Translations under genes and position numbers: made by a program | From: Palsa-870 sp035937155 | GTDB taxonomy: Bacteria > Chloroflexota > Dormibacteria > Dormibacterales > Dormibacteraceae | Length of the DNA: 64,000 nt | Direction: 5' to 3' | Assembly: GCA_035937155.1 (NCBI GenBank) | Contig: DASYVJ010000017.1 | Coordinates: 1 to 64,000, forward strand | Notes under the pieces: generated by a model | What the model saw: only the letters and a program-made list of their open reading frames with translations | What the model was told of the DNA's origin: nothing | The model's database searches: none | Shown: piece after piece, positions 36,430 through 45,279 of the stretch | Position numbering within the stretch: the stretch's first letter is position 1 | Layout of the letters: each line of letters begins with the position of its first letter

Positions 36430-37221
36430 GTGTCGACCAGAGTCGCGCCGATTCCGCTGGTCGCGGCCAACTGGAAGATGAATCCGAACGACGCCGGCGA
36501 CGCGCTCGATCTTGTGCGCGGTGTGCTCTCGGTCGCCCGCGGGCATGCCGAGCGAGTGGAGGTCGCGCTCTTTCCGCCGTTTGTCTGGCTGACCGGTGTC
36601 GCTGAGGTGCTGGCCGAGTCCGGTGTGAAGCTGGGCGCCCAGGACTGCTTCTGGGAGCTTTCGGGCGCGTACACCGGTGAGGTCTCGCCGGCGATGTTGA
36701 AGGGCTGGTGCGAGTGGGTCATCATCGGCCACTCGGAGCGCCGCATTTACCTCGGCGAGACAGACGAGATGGTGGCCAAGAAGGCCGCGGCCGCGCTGGG
36801 CTGCGAGCTCAACGTGATCATGTGCGTCGGGGAGCTGACAGAGCACTACGACGCCGGCACGTCCGACCAGGTCGTCGAAGCGCAGGTCAAGGCTGGGCTG
36901 GCCAACTGCTCCGCCGACGACTCCGCCCGGCTGGTCATCGCTTACGAGCCGGTGTGGGCCATCGGCTCTGGCAAGAGCGCAGACCCCGAGCATGCGTATC
37001 GCACGATGCGCCTGATCCGGCGCGTGGTTGGGGATCTGATCGGCGCAGGCGCGGCGAAGAAGGTGCGCGTGCTGTACGGCGGCAGCGTCAACTCGAAGAA
37101 CGTCGAGTCGTTCGTCGAGCTGCCGTTGTGCGACGGCGTGCTGGTCGGAGGCGCGAGCCTGGACGCCGCGGAGTTTGCGCACATCGTCAAGGTCACAGCT
37201 GAGGTGTATGGGCACCGTTAG
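36430..37221 (+). CDS. tpiA: Triosephosphate isomerase
   Basis: A 263-residue TIM-barrel isomerase. N-terminal AANWKMN gives the catalytic Lys, IIGHSERR the catalytic His, and AYEPVWAIGSGK the catalytic Glu and the start of the flexible loop; VLYGGSVNSKN and GVLVGGASLD bind phosphate. The GTG start directly abuts the end of element copy B, so that element is effectively its leader. Confidence 0.97.
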   Translation: MSTRVAPIPLVAANWKMNPNDAGDALDLVRGVLSVARGHAERVEVALFPPFVWLTGVAEVLAESGVKLGAQDCFWELSGAYTGEVSPAMLKGWCEWVIIGHSERRIYLGETDEMVAKKAAAALGCELNVIMCVGELTEHYDAGTSDQVVEAQVKAGLANCSADDSARLVIAYEPVWAIGSGKSADPEHAYRTMRLIRRVVGDLIGAGAAKKVRVLYGGSVNSKNVESFVELPLCDGVLVGGASLDAAEFAHIVKVTAEVYGHR

Positions 37222-37243
37222 GCTGGGCTGGGAGCGTGCCATC

Positions 37244-37327
37244 CCCTCGGCCCTCACCCTAACCCTGCGCGCAAAGCGGCGATGAGGTTGGGACCTACTG
37301 ATTGCTCCCGCTGGCGCGGGCGACGGG
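37244..37327 (+). repeat. Palindromic repeat family 1, copy 3
   Basis: Contains the core CCCTGCGCGCAAAGCGGCG with arms CCCTAACC and GGTTGGG, then a second hairpin (GCTCCCGC and GCGGGC). It lies between tpiA and gpmA and closely matches the inverted copy at 26.3 kb. Confidence 0.7.
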
Positions 37328-37332
37328 ACTAG

Positions 37333-38103
37333 TTGACTAAACCCGGCGTCTTAATTCTCCTCAGGCATGGCCAGAGCACCTGGAACCTCGAGAACCTTTT
37401 CACCGGCTGGCATGATGTTCCCCTCAGCGAGCGTGGCGTCGCCGAAGCGATTGAAGCCGGGCGCTTGATCAAAAAAGAGGGACTGTTCCCGGATGTGCTG
37501 CACACCTCGGTGCTGGTGCGGGCAATCGCAACTGCGAACCTGGCGCTCGGCGAGCTCGACCTCAGCTGGATACCCGTGCGTCGAAGTTGGCGCCTCAATG
37601 AGCGGCACTATGGCGCCCTCCAGGGCCTGAACAAGGCGGAGACGGCGGCCAAGTACGGGCCGGACAAGGTCAAGCTGTGGCGGCGGAGCTACGACGTCAG
37701 ACCGCCCCCCCTGGATCCTTCTGACGAGCGCCACCCGGCTCACGATCGACGCTACCGGGACCTGCCTCCCGAGCTGATACCAAGCGCCGAATGCCTGAAA
37801 GACGTCCTCGACCGCATGCTGCCCTACTGGTACGACGCCATAGTCCCCGATCTTCTGCGGTACTCGTGCGTGCTGGTATCCGCACACGGCAACAGCCTGC
37901 GCGCGCTGGTGAAGCACCTCGACGGACTAACCGACCAGCAGGTGATCGACCTGGACATTCCGACGGGCGTGCCTCGCGTATACGAGCTGGATGCGGCCTT
38001 CAAGCCGGTGTCATGGCGCTACCTCGGCGATTCGAAGGAGATTGAGCAGCGCGCGGCAGCGGTGCGGGCGCAGGCCGGAAGCTCGGAACACGGAAGCTCT
38101 TAG
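37333..38103 (+). CDS. gpmA: 2,3-bisphosphoglycerate-dependent phosphoglycerate mutase
   Basis: A 256-residue dPGM that interconverts 3- and 2-phosphoglycerate via a phosphohistidine. The N-terminal LLRHGQSTWN gives the catalytic His; ERHYGALQGLNKAETAAKYG and SAHGNSLRALVKHLDGL are the other signature blocks. Start is TTG, six bases after the family 1 repeat. It continues the glycolytic order gap-pgk-tpiA-gpmA. Confidence 0.95.
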   Translation: MTKPGVLILLRHGQSTWNLENLFTGWHDVPLSERGVAEAIEAGRLIKKEGLFPDVLHTSVLVRAIATANLALGELDLSWIPVRRSWRLNERHYGALQGLNKAETAAKYGPDKVKLWRRSYDVRPPPLDPSDERHPAHDRRYRDLPPELIPSAECLKDVLDRMLPYWYDAIVPDLLRYSCVLVSAHGNSLRALVKHLDGLTDQQVIDLDIPTGVPRVYELDAAFKPVSWRYLGDSKEIEQRAAAVRAQAGSSEHGSS

Positions 38104-38154
38104 ACTGATTCGTAGCTAAAAGGGGTTCAAATTCACATAACGGAGGGTTCCGCC

Positions 38155-38769
38155 ATGGCATTCGTACTTCCGCCGCTTCCTTATGGGTTCGATGCGCTCG
38201 AGCCGCACATCGACGCCAAGACGATGGAGATCCACCACGACAAGCATCACGCGACCTACGTGACCAACGCCAACGCGGCGATCGAAAAGCATCCCGAGCT
38301 GGGGGCCAAGTCGGTCGAAGACTTGCTGTGGGGTATCAATGAGGTCCCCGAGGACATCCGGACCGCCATTCGCAACAATGCCGGCGGTCACTCCAACCAT
38401 TCGATCTTCTGGACCATCATGGGTCCCGGCGGCGGCGGCAACCCGACGGGCCGTATCGCGGATGGCATCAAGACGACGTTCACCAGCTACGACGCGTTCA
38501 AGGAGCAGCTCCAGAAGACGGCGCTGGGTCAGTTCGGCAGCGGATGGGCCTGGCTGGTCGTCGACAAGAACGGCAAGATGTCCATCAAGGGCTACCCCAA
38601 CCAGGACAGCCCCTACATGGAGGGCCTGACCCCCATCCTGGGCGTCGACGTCTGGGAGCACGCGTACTACCTCAAGTACCAGAACAAGCGGGCGGACTAC
38701 GTCGCCGCGTGGTTCAACACGCTCAACTGGGACGCGATCAACGCTCGTTTCTCGTCTGTTTGGTCCTAG
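38155..38769 (+). CDS. sodA: Superoxide dismutase, Fe/Mn type
   Basis: A 204-residue Fe/Mn superoxide dismutase. The metal ligands are visible as the first His of HHDKHHATYV, the His of GGHSNHSIFW, and the Asp and His of DVWEHAYYLKYQNKRADYV. There is no signal peptide, so it is cytosolic. Metal choice cannot be settled by eye, although GGGGNPTGRI and the overall pattern favour the Mn/cambialistic group. GGAGGG lies eight bases before the ATG. Confidence 0.96.
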   Translation: MAFVLPPLPYGFDALEPHIDAKTMEIHHDKHHATYVTNANAAIEKHPELGAKSVEDLLWGINEVPEDIRTAIRNNAGGHSNHSIFWTIMGPGGGGNPTGRIADGIKTTFTSYDAFKEQLQKTALGQFGSGWAWLVVDKNGKMSIKGYPNQDSPYMEGLTPILGVDVWEHAYYLKYQNKRADYVAAWFNTLNWDAINARFSSVWS

Positions 38770-38787
38770 GTAGAATCTCCCGGTCCC

Positions 38788-39042
38788 ATGGCTAACCTCA
38801 AGAACCTTCTCGTCATCACAGAGGCCGTCCTCGCGCTCTTCTTGATGGCGGGCGTGCTCATCCAGACGCCAAAGGCCTCGGGCCTAGGCGGAACGATCGG
38901 TGGAGGCGGCGACGGTTCGGGCGGCGGGTATCGCACCCGCCGCGGCCTGGAACGCCAGATCTACTGGACGACCTGGGTGCTGGTCGTCGCCTTCCTGATC
39001 TGCTCACTTGCCAACATCTGGGTGACCACACATCCGAGATAG
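38788..39042 (+). CDS. secG: Preprotein translocase subunit SecG
   Basis: An 84-residue SecG with two membrane helices (residues 5-25 and 57-78) separated by a glycine-rich loop (KASGLGGTIGGGGDGSGGGYRTRRGLER), the family pattern. It assists SecYE in protein export. Its location after the glycolytic genes matches the tpi-secG order of many Gram-positives. The ATG follows a TAGAAT box by 11 bases. Confidence 0.92.
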   Translation: MANLKNLLVITEAVLALFLMAGVLIQTPKASGLGGTIGGGGDGSGGGYRTRRGLERQIYWTTWVLVVAFLICSLANIWVTTHPR

Positions 39043-39046
39043 GCGG

Positions 39047-40642
39047 CTGCTCACCGCCGCACTTGCGGCGGTGGTGGCACTCGTCGCTTGCCAGCCGGTC
39101 GCGACAGTGCCGAAGCCGGCACGCGGCGGCACGGCCGTCGAAGCCCTCGTGGGACCCGCCGGGGTCTTGAACCCCCTATTCGAGAACATCGACAGCACCC
39201 GCGACGTGGACAGCGTCATCTACCAGGGCCTGACCACCGTGAACAGCCAGCAGAACGTCGTCGGAGCCCTGGCCAGCGACTGGGCCGTGTCGCCGGACCA
39301 CCTCTCGTACACGTTCAACATCCGCGGCGGTGTCAAGTGGGCCGACGGCCAACCCTTCAGCGCCGACGACGTGCTGTTCACCTATCACGTGCTCCAGGAT
39401 CTCGAGTACCAGCAGCCAGGGGCCGACTTCTGGCGGCAGGTTGGAGTGGGCCCCGGCGGCGCGGGGCAGGTCGTGTTCACGCTGCGGGCGCCGAGCGCCT
39501 CGTTTCCGCTGGCGCTTCGGATCGGCATCATCGCCAAGCACATATTCGCCGGCATGGCGCCGGCGCAGATCGCCGCCAGCCCGTTCAGCGGTGTCCGCGC
39601 GATCGGCACCGGGCCGTTCAAGGTCGCAGCCCTCAGCCCGCTAGCGATCACCCTTGACCGCAATCCGTACGCAGACCCCCAGCCCTACCTGGACCACCTG
39701 GTCCTGCGGACGTATCCGGCGAGCGATCCCCAGTCGGCGATCCGAGCGGTCGGCCAGGGCGTCGCAGACCTGGTGGGAGGGCTGCAGCCGCAGGAGGTCG
39801 ACGCGCTCCAGGGACGTACCGACGTGTCGGTGCTGGACTCGCGGATGTTCACCAACTCGTTCGTGAGCTTGAACCCGGACGGTGACGGCAAACAGTTCTT
39901 CGGCGACGCCAAGGTGCGATGGGCCATCGTGCAGGCGATCGACCGGCAGCGGATCGTGACCGAGGTGCTGTCAGGGAGGGCCGACCCCGATCCAAATCCG
40001 ATTCCGGTGGGATCCTGGGCTTACTCGGCGTCAGCCGCCGCTCTGCATCCGACCGATCAGCTCGCGGCTGCTCAGGCGCTGGACAAGGCAGGCTGGGTGG
40101 TGCCGAGTGGTCAGAAAGTTCGAACCAAGAACGGCGTGGCATTCGCGGTCCAGCTCGTCGCCGCGGACTCTTACCCCAGTCATCAGGTCGCCGACGCGCT
40201 GGCCCGGCAGCTCGCGGACATCGGCATCCAGGTGACCGTTCATGCCGTGCCCGCATCGCAGCTGGTCCAGAACTACCTGCTCGGCCGCAACTACCAGATG
40301 GCGCTCGCTTCGTTCGATGTCGGCCAGGACCCAGACCAGTATTCGCTGTGGCATTCAGGCGCCGAGGCAAACGCCTTGAACTTCGCCTACTCGCGCGGCT
40401 GGGGCTTGATCGACAGCGACCTCGAGGCCGGCCGTGAGTCGGTCGACCCGCAGGCACGGCTTGCCGCCTACATCGACTTCCAGGTGCTGATGGCGGACGC
40501 GGCACCCGCGGTCTTCATCTACTCCTCGCGCTATGACTACGCGGTGTCGCAGCGGGTGCATGGCGTGCGTATGAACAAGGTCATCGAGCCCGCGGATCGA
40601 TTCCAGTACGTGACGCAGTGGTACGTCAATACCAGTGGGTAG
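39047..40642 (+). CDS. Family 5 (peptide/nickel-type) extracellular solute-binding lipoprotein
   Basis: A solute-binding protein of about 530 residues of the DppA/OppA family (LSYTFNIRGGVKWADGQPFSADDVLFTYHVLQD; GTGPFKV). The sequence ahead of the first standard start (GTG 39071) reads RRLLTAALAAVVALVAC, a lipoprotein signal peptide with lipobox LVAC, but contains no ATG, GTG or TTG. CTG at 39047, or ATC at 39032, would make the complete signal. From GTG 39071 the signal would be reduced to five residues. No permease or ATPase genes are adjacent. Confidence 0.85.
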   Translation: MLTAALAAVVALVACQPVATVPKPARGGTAVEALVGPAGVLNPLFENIDSTRDVDSVIYQGLTTVNSQQNVVGALASDWAVSPDHLSYTFNIRGGVKWADGQPFSADDVLFTYHVLQDLEYQQPGADFWRQVGVGPGGAGQVVFTLRAPSASFPLALRIGIIAKHIFAGMAPAQIAASPFSGVRAIGTGPFKVAALSPLAITLDRNPYADPQPYLDHLVLRTYPASDPQSAIRAVGQGVADLVGGLQPQEVDALQGRTDVSVLDSRMFTNSFVSLNPDGDGKQFFGDAKVRWAIVQAIDRQRIVTEVLSGRADPDPNPIPVGSWAYSASAAALHPTDQLAAAQALDKAGWVVPSGQKVRTKNGVAFAVQLVAADSYPSHQVADALARQLADIGIQVTVHAVPASQLVQNYLLGRNYQMALASFDVGQDPDQYSLWHSGAEANALNFAYSRGWGLIDSDLEAGRESVDPQARLAAYIDFQVLMADAAPAVFIYSSRYDYAVSQRVHGVRMNKVIEPADRFQYVTQWYVNTSG

Positions 40643-40654
40643 TTACTACGACGA

Positions 40655-40703
40655 TCCCCGCACCCGTCGCTGCGCGCCGACCTCCCCAGCGAGTGGGGAG
40701 GTA
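40655..40703 (+). repeat. Palindromic repeat family 2, intergenic copy (SBP-SDR)
   Basis: Shows the order of the other copies: a GCGCGCCGA segment, then ACCTCCCC-AGCGAGT-GGGGAGGT. The second stem is perfect. It lies just before the -10-like box of the SDR gene. Confidence 0.6.
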
Positions 40704-40717
40704 AATTCTCCTGTGTA

Positions 40718-41482
40718 ATGGATCTCGGTCTGAAGGACCGGCGCGCGCTCGTCACCGCGGCGAGCAAGGGACTGGGCCGCGCCTGCGCCGAAGCGCTCGT
40801 AGTGGAAGGCGCCCGCGTCTTCATCTCATCGCGAGACCGTGCTGCGATCGAGGCGACGGGCAAGGCAATCAAGGCCGCGGGTTGGGCGGCGGCCGACGTC
40901 TCAAGGGACGGCGAGCCGGAAGAGCTGGTCAAGCAGGCACGAGCCACGCTGGGCGGCCTCGATGTCCTGGTCGTCAACGCCGGCGGGCCCCCGCCGGGGA
41001 CGTTCCAGAGCACGCCACTCGAAAGCTGGGAACCCGCGTTTCAACTCACACTGATGAGCGCGGTGCGTCTGGTGAAGGCTGCGCTACCCGACCTCAAGGA
41101 GTCTGGGCAGGGCCGCATCGTCTTCATCACTTCGATCTCGGTGCGCCAGCCCATGGCCAACCTGATCCTGTCGAACTCTCTTCGCGCCGGCGTCACCGGC
41201 CTGGCGAAGACGCTGTCTCGCGAAGTGGCTCCGGACCGGATCACGGTGAACTGCCTTGCCCCTGACGCCATCCTGACGGACCGGATCCGAAGCCTTGTCG
41301 CCGCCGGCGGCGGCGGACCGGAGGAACAGCTCAAGCGGAGGGCGGCTGAGGCGCTGATGAGACGGTTCGGCGATCCCGCGGAGTTCGGTGCCACGTGCGC
41401 GTTCCTGTGCTCTCGGCAAGCGGGCTACATCACCGGGCAGACGCTCGGCGTCGACGGCGGATCGCTGCTGGGCGTTCACTAA
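40718..41482 (+). CDS. SDR family oxidoreductase
   Basis: A 254-residue classical short-chain dehydrogenase. The cofactor motif reads TAASKGLGRACAEAL (TGxxxGxG-like), then NAGGPPPG, the catalytic Ser of FITSISVRQP, and GYITGQTLGVDGGSL at the end. The usual YxxxK is replaced in this branch by NLILSNSLRAGVTGLAKTL: the Tyr position holds a non-Tyr residue and Lys is not in the normal place. The same is seen in some FabG-like SDRs of uncertain activity. The substrate is unknown. Confidence 0.85.
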   Translation: MDLGLKDRRALVTAASKGLGRACAEALVVEGARVFISSRDRAAIEATGKAIKAAGWAAADVSRDGEPEELVKQARATLGGLDVLVVNAGGPPPGTFQSTPLESWEPAFQLTLMSAVRLVKAALPDLKESGQGRIVFITSISVRQPMANLILSNSLRAGVTGLAKTLSREVAPDRITVNCLAPDAILTDRIRSLVAAGGGGPEEQLKRRAAEALMRRFGDPAEFGATCAFLCSRQAGYITGQTLGVDGGSLLGVH

Positions 41483-41511
41483 GTGGCTCGCTCACGAGCT
41501 GATCGGGCCAC

Positions 41512-41517
41512 TAGGAT
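41512..41517 (+). promoter_or_regulatory. -10-like box TAGGAT before the aminotransferase
   Basis: TAGGAT, six bases, then ATG: identical in sequence and spacing to the box before polA. Probable leaderless transcript. Confidence 0.45.
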
Positions 41518-41523
41518 TCGGGC

Positions 41524-42708
41524 ATGACCGCCATTCGGTTCGCGGAACGGATGTCCCGTCTCGGCACGGAAGGCGCCTTCGAGGTGCTCGCCAAGGCGCG
41601 ACGGCTTGAGGCGCAGGGCAAGAAGATCGTTCACCTCGAGATCGGCGAGCCCGACTTCGCGACACCCGACAACATCGTCGAGGCCGGCATCTCGGCGATG
41701 CAGCACGGGTACACGCACTACACGCCGGCCAGCGGCATCCTCGAGGCGCGCCAGGCAGTCGCGGGTTTCGTCAGCCGCACGCTGAAAACCGAGATCGACC
41801 CGATTGAGGTCGTCCTCGTTCCCGGCTCGAAGAACGTCTTGCTCTTCACATTGCTCGCGTGCATCGAGCCGGGAGACGAGGTCATCCTTCCCGACCCCGG
41901 CTACCCCGCGTACGCATCGCAGGTCAACTTCATCGGCGGTGTGCCGAAGACGGTGACGCTGCGCGAGGAGAGTGGCTTCCGGATGGACCTCGACGAGCTT
42001 GCCTCGCTGGTCACCCCGAAGACCAGGATGCTGATCGTCAACACGCCGCAGAACCCAACCGGCGGGGTGCTGACGGCTGAGGACGTGCAGTTCGTCTGCG
42101 ACCTTGCCAACAAACACGACCTGCTGGTGGTTTCGGACGAGATCTACAGCCAGCTCGTGTATGGCTTTCATCACGTGTCGCCGCTATCGCATCCGGGCAT
42201 GCGCGAGCGCACGGTGCTGATGGACGGCCTGTCCAAGTCGTACGCGATGACCGGGTGGCGGCTCGGGTACGCGGTCGCGCCCAAAGCGCTGGCTGCCAAG
42301 CTGGACACGCTGATGATCAACTCGTCATCGTGCGCTGCTGCATTCACCCAGATGGCGGCGATCGAAGCGCTGAGCGCGCCCGAGTCCGCGCAGGCGGTGA
42401 CCCGCATGGTGAAGGTGTTCGAGCACCGGCGCAACCTGGTGGTGGATGGCCTCAACGCAATTCCGGGCATGCGGTGCGCGCGCCCGCAGGGCTCCTTCTA
42501 CGTGTTCCCGAACATCGAAGGCACGGGATACAACGAACATGAGCTTGCCGACAGGCTGCTCGCGGAGGCAGGTGTGGCGGTCCTGCCGGGGACGGCATTC
42601 GGTGATGCGGGGAAGGGGTTCATCCGGCTCGCTTACACGCAATCCGAAGACGAGCTGAAGCTGGGCCTGGATCGCATCGGGGAGTTCATCGCCGCCAACC
42701 CCCCTTAG
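41524..42708 (+). CDS. Class I/II PLP-dependent aminotransferase
   Basis: A 394-residue fold-type I aminotransferase of the aspartate/aromatic group. HLEIGEPDF, the NPTGGVLT loop (NTPQNPTGG), the DEIYSQLVYG block and the PLP lysine in DGLSKSYAMTGWRLGY are all present, with the C-terminal Arg region FIRLAYTQSEDEL. It might act on aspartate, aromatic amino acids or alanine; the aromatic pathway genes 10 kb downstream make an aromatic role possible but do not prove it. Confidence 0.92.
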   Translation: MTAIRFAERMSRLGTEGAFEVLAKARRLEAQGKKIVHLEIGEPDFATPDNIVEAGISAMQHGYTHYTPASGILEARQAVAGFVSRTLKTEIDPIEVVLVPGSKNVLLFTLLACIEPGDEVILPDPGYPAYASQVNFIGGVPKTVTLREESGFRMDLDELASLVTPKTRMLIVNTPQNPTGGVLTAEDVQFVCDLANKHDLLVVSDEIYSQLVYGFHHVSPLSHPGMRERTVLMDGLSKSYAMTGWRLGYAVAPKALAAKLDTLMINSSSCAAAFTQMAAIEALSAPESAQAVTRMVKVFEHRRNLVVDGLNAIPGMRCARPQGSFYVFPNIEGTGYNEHELADRLLAEAGVAVLPGTAFGDAGKGFIRLAYTQSEDELKLGLDRIGEFIAANPP

Positions 42709-42728
42709 GCGAGTTGGTATTTGCGCCC

Positions 42729-42780
42729 GTGCCGGCTCGCGCGGGTTTTCCGCCGGTCGCAAACCGCCGGCTACCGGCAC
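42729..42780. terminator. Long imperfect palindrome between convergent genes
   Basis: GTGCCGG (42729-42735) pairs with CCGGCAC (42774-42780), enclosing GCGGGTTT and AAACCGCC, which can also pair. It lies between the convergent aminotransferase and 2H-phosphoesterase genes and could serve both as a terminator, although a T-run is lacking. Confidence 0.45.
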
Positions 42781-42795
42781 CGATGTTGAATCTTG

Positions 42796-43335
42796 TTAGT
42801 CGCGAAGTCGCATGCTGCGGACGATGTTCCAAGCGCCGGCGTTTGTGCCAACCACAAGCCACCCTTCTTTAGCTCTGACGACAATCGGTACCACGTCGCC
42901 CAGCTGATTTACGAGCTGTTTACGAGCTGAGGCTGACCCACGTGTTGCGACGGTCAAGTGAGTCACCGGCGTGTCAGCGAACTCACCGCCGAAAGGCAGG
43001 ATTCCGAACCGCCGACTGATTTCGCGGGTGAGCCGGGCGAAAGGTTCGGCCGGTTCTGGCTCCAAATAGACGACACCCTGTTCAAATTGCTTCACCCCCG
43101 TTAGGGAAAACTGGAAAGCTCTCGTGGCGCCAATCAGTCTCTCAAGACTGTCAATGGTGGCTTCGGTCAGATCGGAAGGCGGGAGGAATGGAAACATCAG
43201 CGTGACGTGCGGAGGTATTCCGGCGGCAGCGCTTGGGTCGTACTGCATCCGAAGGTCGTGCACCAGCTGACCCACGCCAGGCGCCGGAATAAGCACGACA
43301 CTTTCCACTGATGGACGATCACTTTCTTCGTTCAC
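42796..43335 (-). CDS. 2H phosphoesterase / 2'-5' RNA ligase-like protein
   Basis: A 179-residue member of the 2H superfamily. The two catalytic H-x-T motifs are HVTLMFPF (residues about 43-50) and HLTVATR (about 128-134), with the two-fold repeat fold between them. Such proteins include LigT/ThpR and cyclic phosphodiesterases acting on 2',3'-cyclic phosphates. It diverges from the formate dehydrogenase gene across only 36 bases. The true substrate is unknown. Confidence 0.85.
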   Translation of the reverse strand: MNEESDRPSVESVVLIPAPGVGQLVHDLRMQYDPSAAAGIPPHVTLMFPFLPPSDLTEATIDSLERLIGATRAFQFSLTGVKQFEQGVVYLEPEPAEPFARLTREISRRFGILPFGGEFADTPVTHLTVATRGSASARKQLVNQLGDVVPIVVRAKEGWLVVGTNAGAWNIVRSMRLRD

Positions 43336-43356
43336 AGCTCAAAGCACACAGGCTCC

Positions 43357-43362
43357 TATATT
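43357..43362 (+). promoter_or_regulatory. -10-like box TATATT before the formate dehydrogenase operon
   Basis: TATATT ends nine bases before the ATG, with no ribosome-binding sequence. A leaderless start is likely. Confidence 0.45.
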
Positions 43363-43371
43363 GTCGTTCTC

Positions 43372-45279
43372 ATGGGTGATGGCCTCATCCGTCTGACCGA
43401 GCCGCTCGTGAGGGATGGGGGGCGGCTGCGTCCGGCCTCCTGGGAGGAGGCGCTCGAGCGGGCCGCCTCCGGGTTCTCCACCGCCAGGGATCGCGGACCG
43501 AACGCGTTTGGCATGTTCAGCTGCTCCAAGACGACCAATGAGATGAATTTCATGGCCCAGAAGTTCACGCGCATGGTCATGCACAGCAACAACATCGACA
43601 GCTGCAACCGGACTTGACACGCTCCCAGCGTCGCCGGTCTGGCGACAGTTTTCGGAGCCGGAGGAGGGACCTCTTCGTACCGCGAGGCTGAGGAAACTGA
43701 GCTGGTGATCCTCTGGGGTTCGAACGCGCGAGAGACCCACCCGATCTTCTTTCATCACCTCCTGCGTGGCGTTCGTAATGGCGCGCGCCTGGTGGCGGTG
43801 GATCCGCGCCGCACCAGCTCAGCGGAATGGGCCGATGTTTGGCTGGGCATCGACGTCGGCAGCGACATCGCGCTGGCCAACGCGATGGCGCGCGTCATCA
43901 TCCACGCGGATCTCGCAAACCAGGAGTTCATCGATCGCGCGACGACGGGCTATGACGAGTTCGCGCGCTGCGTCGAGGCGTACACACTGGAGGTCGCGGA
44001 GAAGGAGACCGGGGTGCCTGCCTTCGCGATTCGCGATGTCGCGCTCGAGTACGCCACGGCGGACCGCGCGATGATCTGCTGGACACTAGGCATCACCGAG
44101 CATCACAACGCGACCGACAACGTGCTGGCGCTCATCAACCTCGCCTTGCTCACCGGAAAGGTCGGTCGCTACGGCTGCGGCCTCAACCCGCTGCGCGGCC
44201 AGAACAACGTCCAGGGCGGCGGCGACATGGGCGCGATCCCGGCCCGGTTGCCCGGTTTCCAGGATCTCCAGGATCCAGCGATTCACGACAAGTTCTCGCG
44301 CGCGTGGAGCGGCGCGCAGTTTCCTGACAAGAAGGGCTACCACCTCACCGAGATGTTCGAGGCGATGGAGCACGGCGAGCTGAAGGCGCTTTACATCGTG
44401 GGTGAGAACCCGGCGCGCAGCGAGGCGGACCAGACGCGAGCGGTCCGCTTGCTCAGCGGTCTCGAGCACCTGGTCGTGCAAGACATCTTCTTGACGCAGA
44501 CCGCCGAGCTCGCCCAGGTCGTCCTCCCGGCGGCCGCGGGTTGGGCGGAGTCCGAAGGGACGGTCACCAACAGCGAGCGGCGCGTCCAGCGCGTGCGTCG
44601 CGCGCTGGAACCGCCGGTCGGCGCGCGTGACGACGTCGACATCATCAGCGACCTGGCAGGGCGACTCGGATTCGACTGGGGATGCCCGACCGCGGAGCAG
44701 GTGTGGGACGAATGCCGGAGTCTTTCGCCGATGCATACCGGGATGTCATACGGACGTCTCGACGAGCTCGACGGGATTCAGTGGCCGTGCCCAGACGAGT
44801 CGCACCCGGGCACGCCGTTTCTGCATGCACGGCTGTGGGAGGACCCGGTGGTGGGTCCGCGCGCGCCGCTATTTGCCGTCGAGCACGACCCGCCGGTGGA
44901 CCGCCTGACTGCCGAGTTTCCCATCCGGCTCACCACCGGCCGCCGCCTCGACTCCTTCAACACCGGCGTGCAGAGCAACGAGTACACCTCACCCTTGCGC
45001 AAGCGCGAGGCCCTGCTTATCTCGCCGGCTGACGGGGAGAGGCTCGGCATCGACGACGGAGAGAGGGTGCTGGCTAGCTCGCGCCGCGGGTCCGTCGAGG
45101 TCCCGGTCCGATTCGACGCAACGCTGCGACCGGGGCTCGCGTTCCTCACACTTCACTTCCCGGACCAGGTCGCGACCAACGTGCTCACCATCGACGCAAC
45201 CGATCCGAAATCGGGCACCGCCGAGTTCAAGGCGAGCGCGATCAGGATCGAAAAGCTTAAGGCAGGCGCCAAGGCCTAG
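43372..45279 (+). CDS. fdhA: Formate dehydrogenase catalytic subunit, selenocysteine-containing, lacking its N-terminal Fe-S part
   Basis: The frame is interrupted only by UGA at 43615-43617, read here as selenocysteine 82, for a 635-residue product. The context is SCNRT-U-HAPSVAGL, matching the Mo/W formate dehydrogenase active site where Sec or Cys is followed by His. Downstream blocks include LWGSNARETHPIFFHHLL, PLRGQNNVQGGGDMG, LYIVGENPARSEADQ and the C-terminal MoCo-binding RLTTGRRLDSFNTGVQSNEYTSPLRKREA. The protein starts at the linker after the [4Fe-4S] domain (RLTEPLVRDGGRLRPASWEEAL); that domain is encoded by the last gene of the operon. It oxidises formate or reduces CO2. Confidence 0.93.
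43618..43646 (+). promoter_or_regulatory. Bacterial SECIS element
   Basis: Directly after the UGA, GTCGCC (43630-43635) and GGCGAC (43641-43646) form a perfect 6-bp stem around loop GGTCT. The GGU lies 18 bases after the UGA, the same loop sequence and distance as in E. coli fdhF as I recall that sequence. This recruits SelB for selenocysteine insertion. Confidence 0.85.

Noticed and set aside
43705..45279. A separate, shorter formate dehydrogenase gene starting at GTG 43705
   Set aside because: The frame continues upstream to the UGA at 43615 with conserved residues (HAPSVAGL...), so the apparent start is an artefact of reading the selenocysteine codon as stop.
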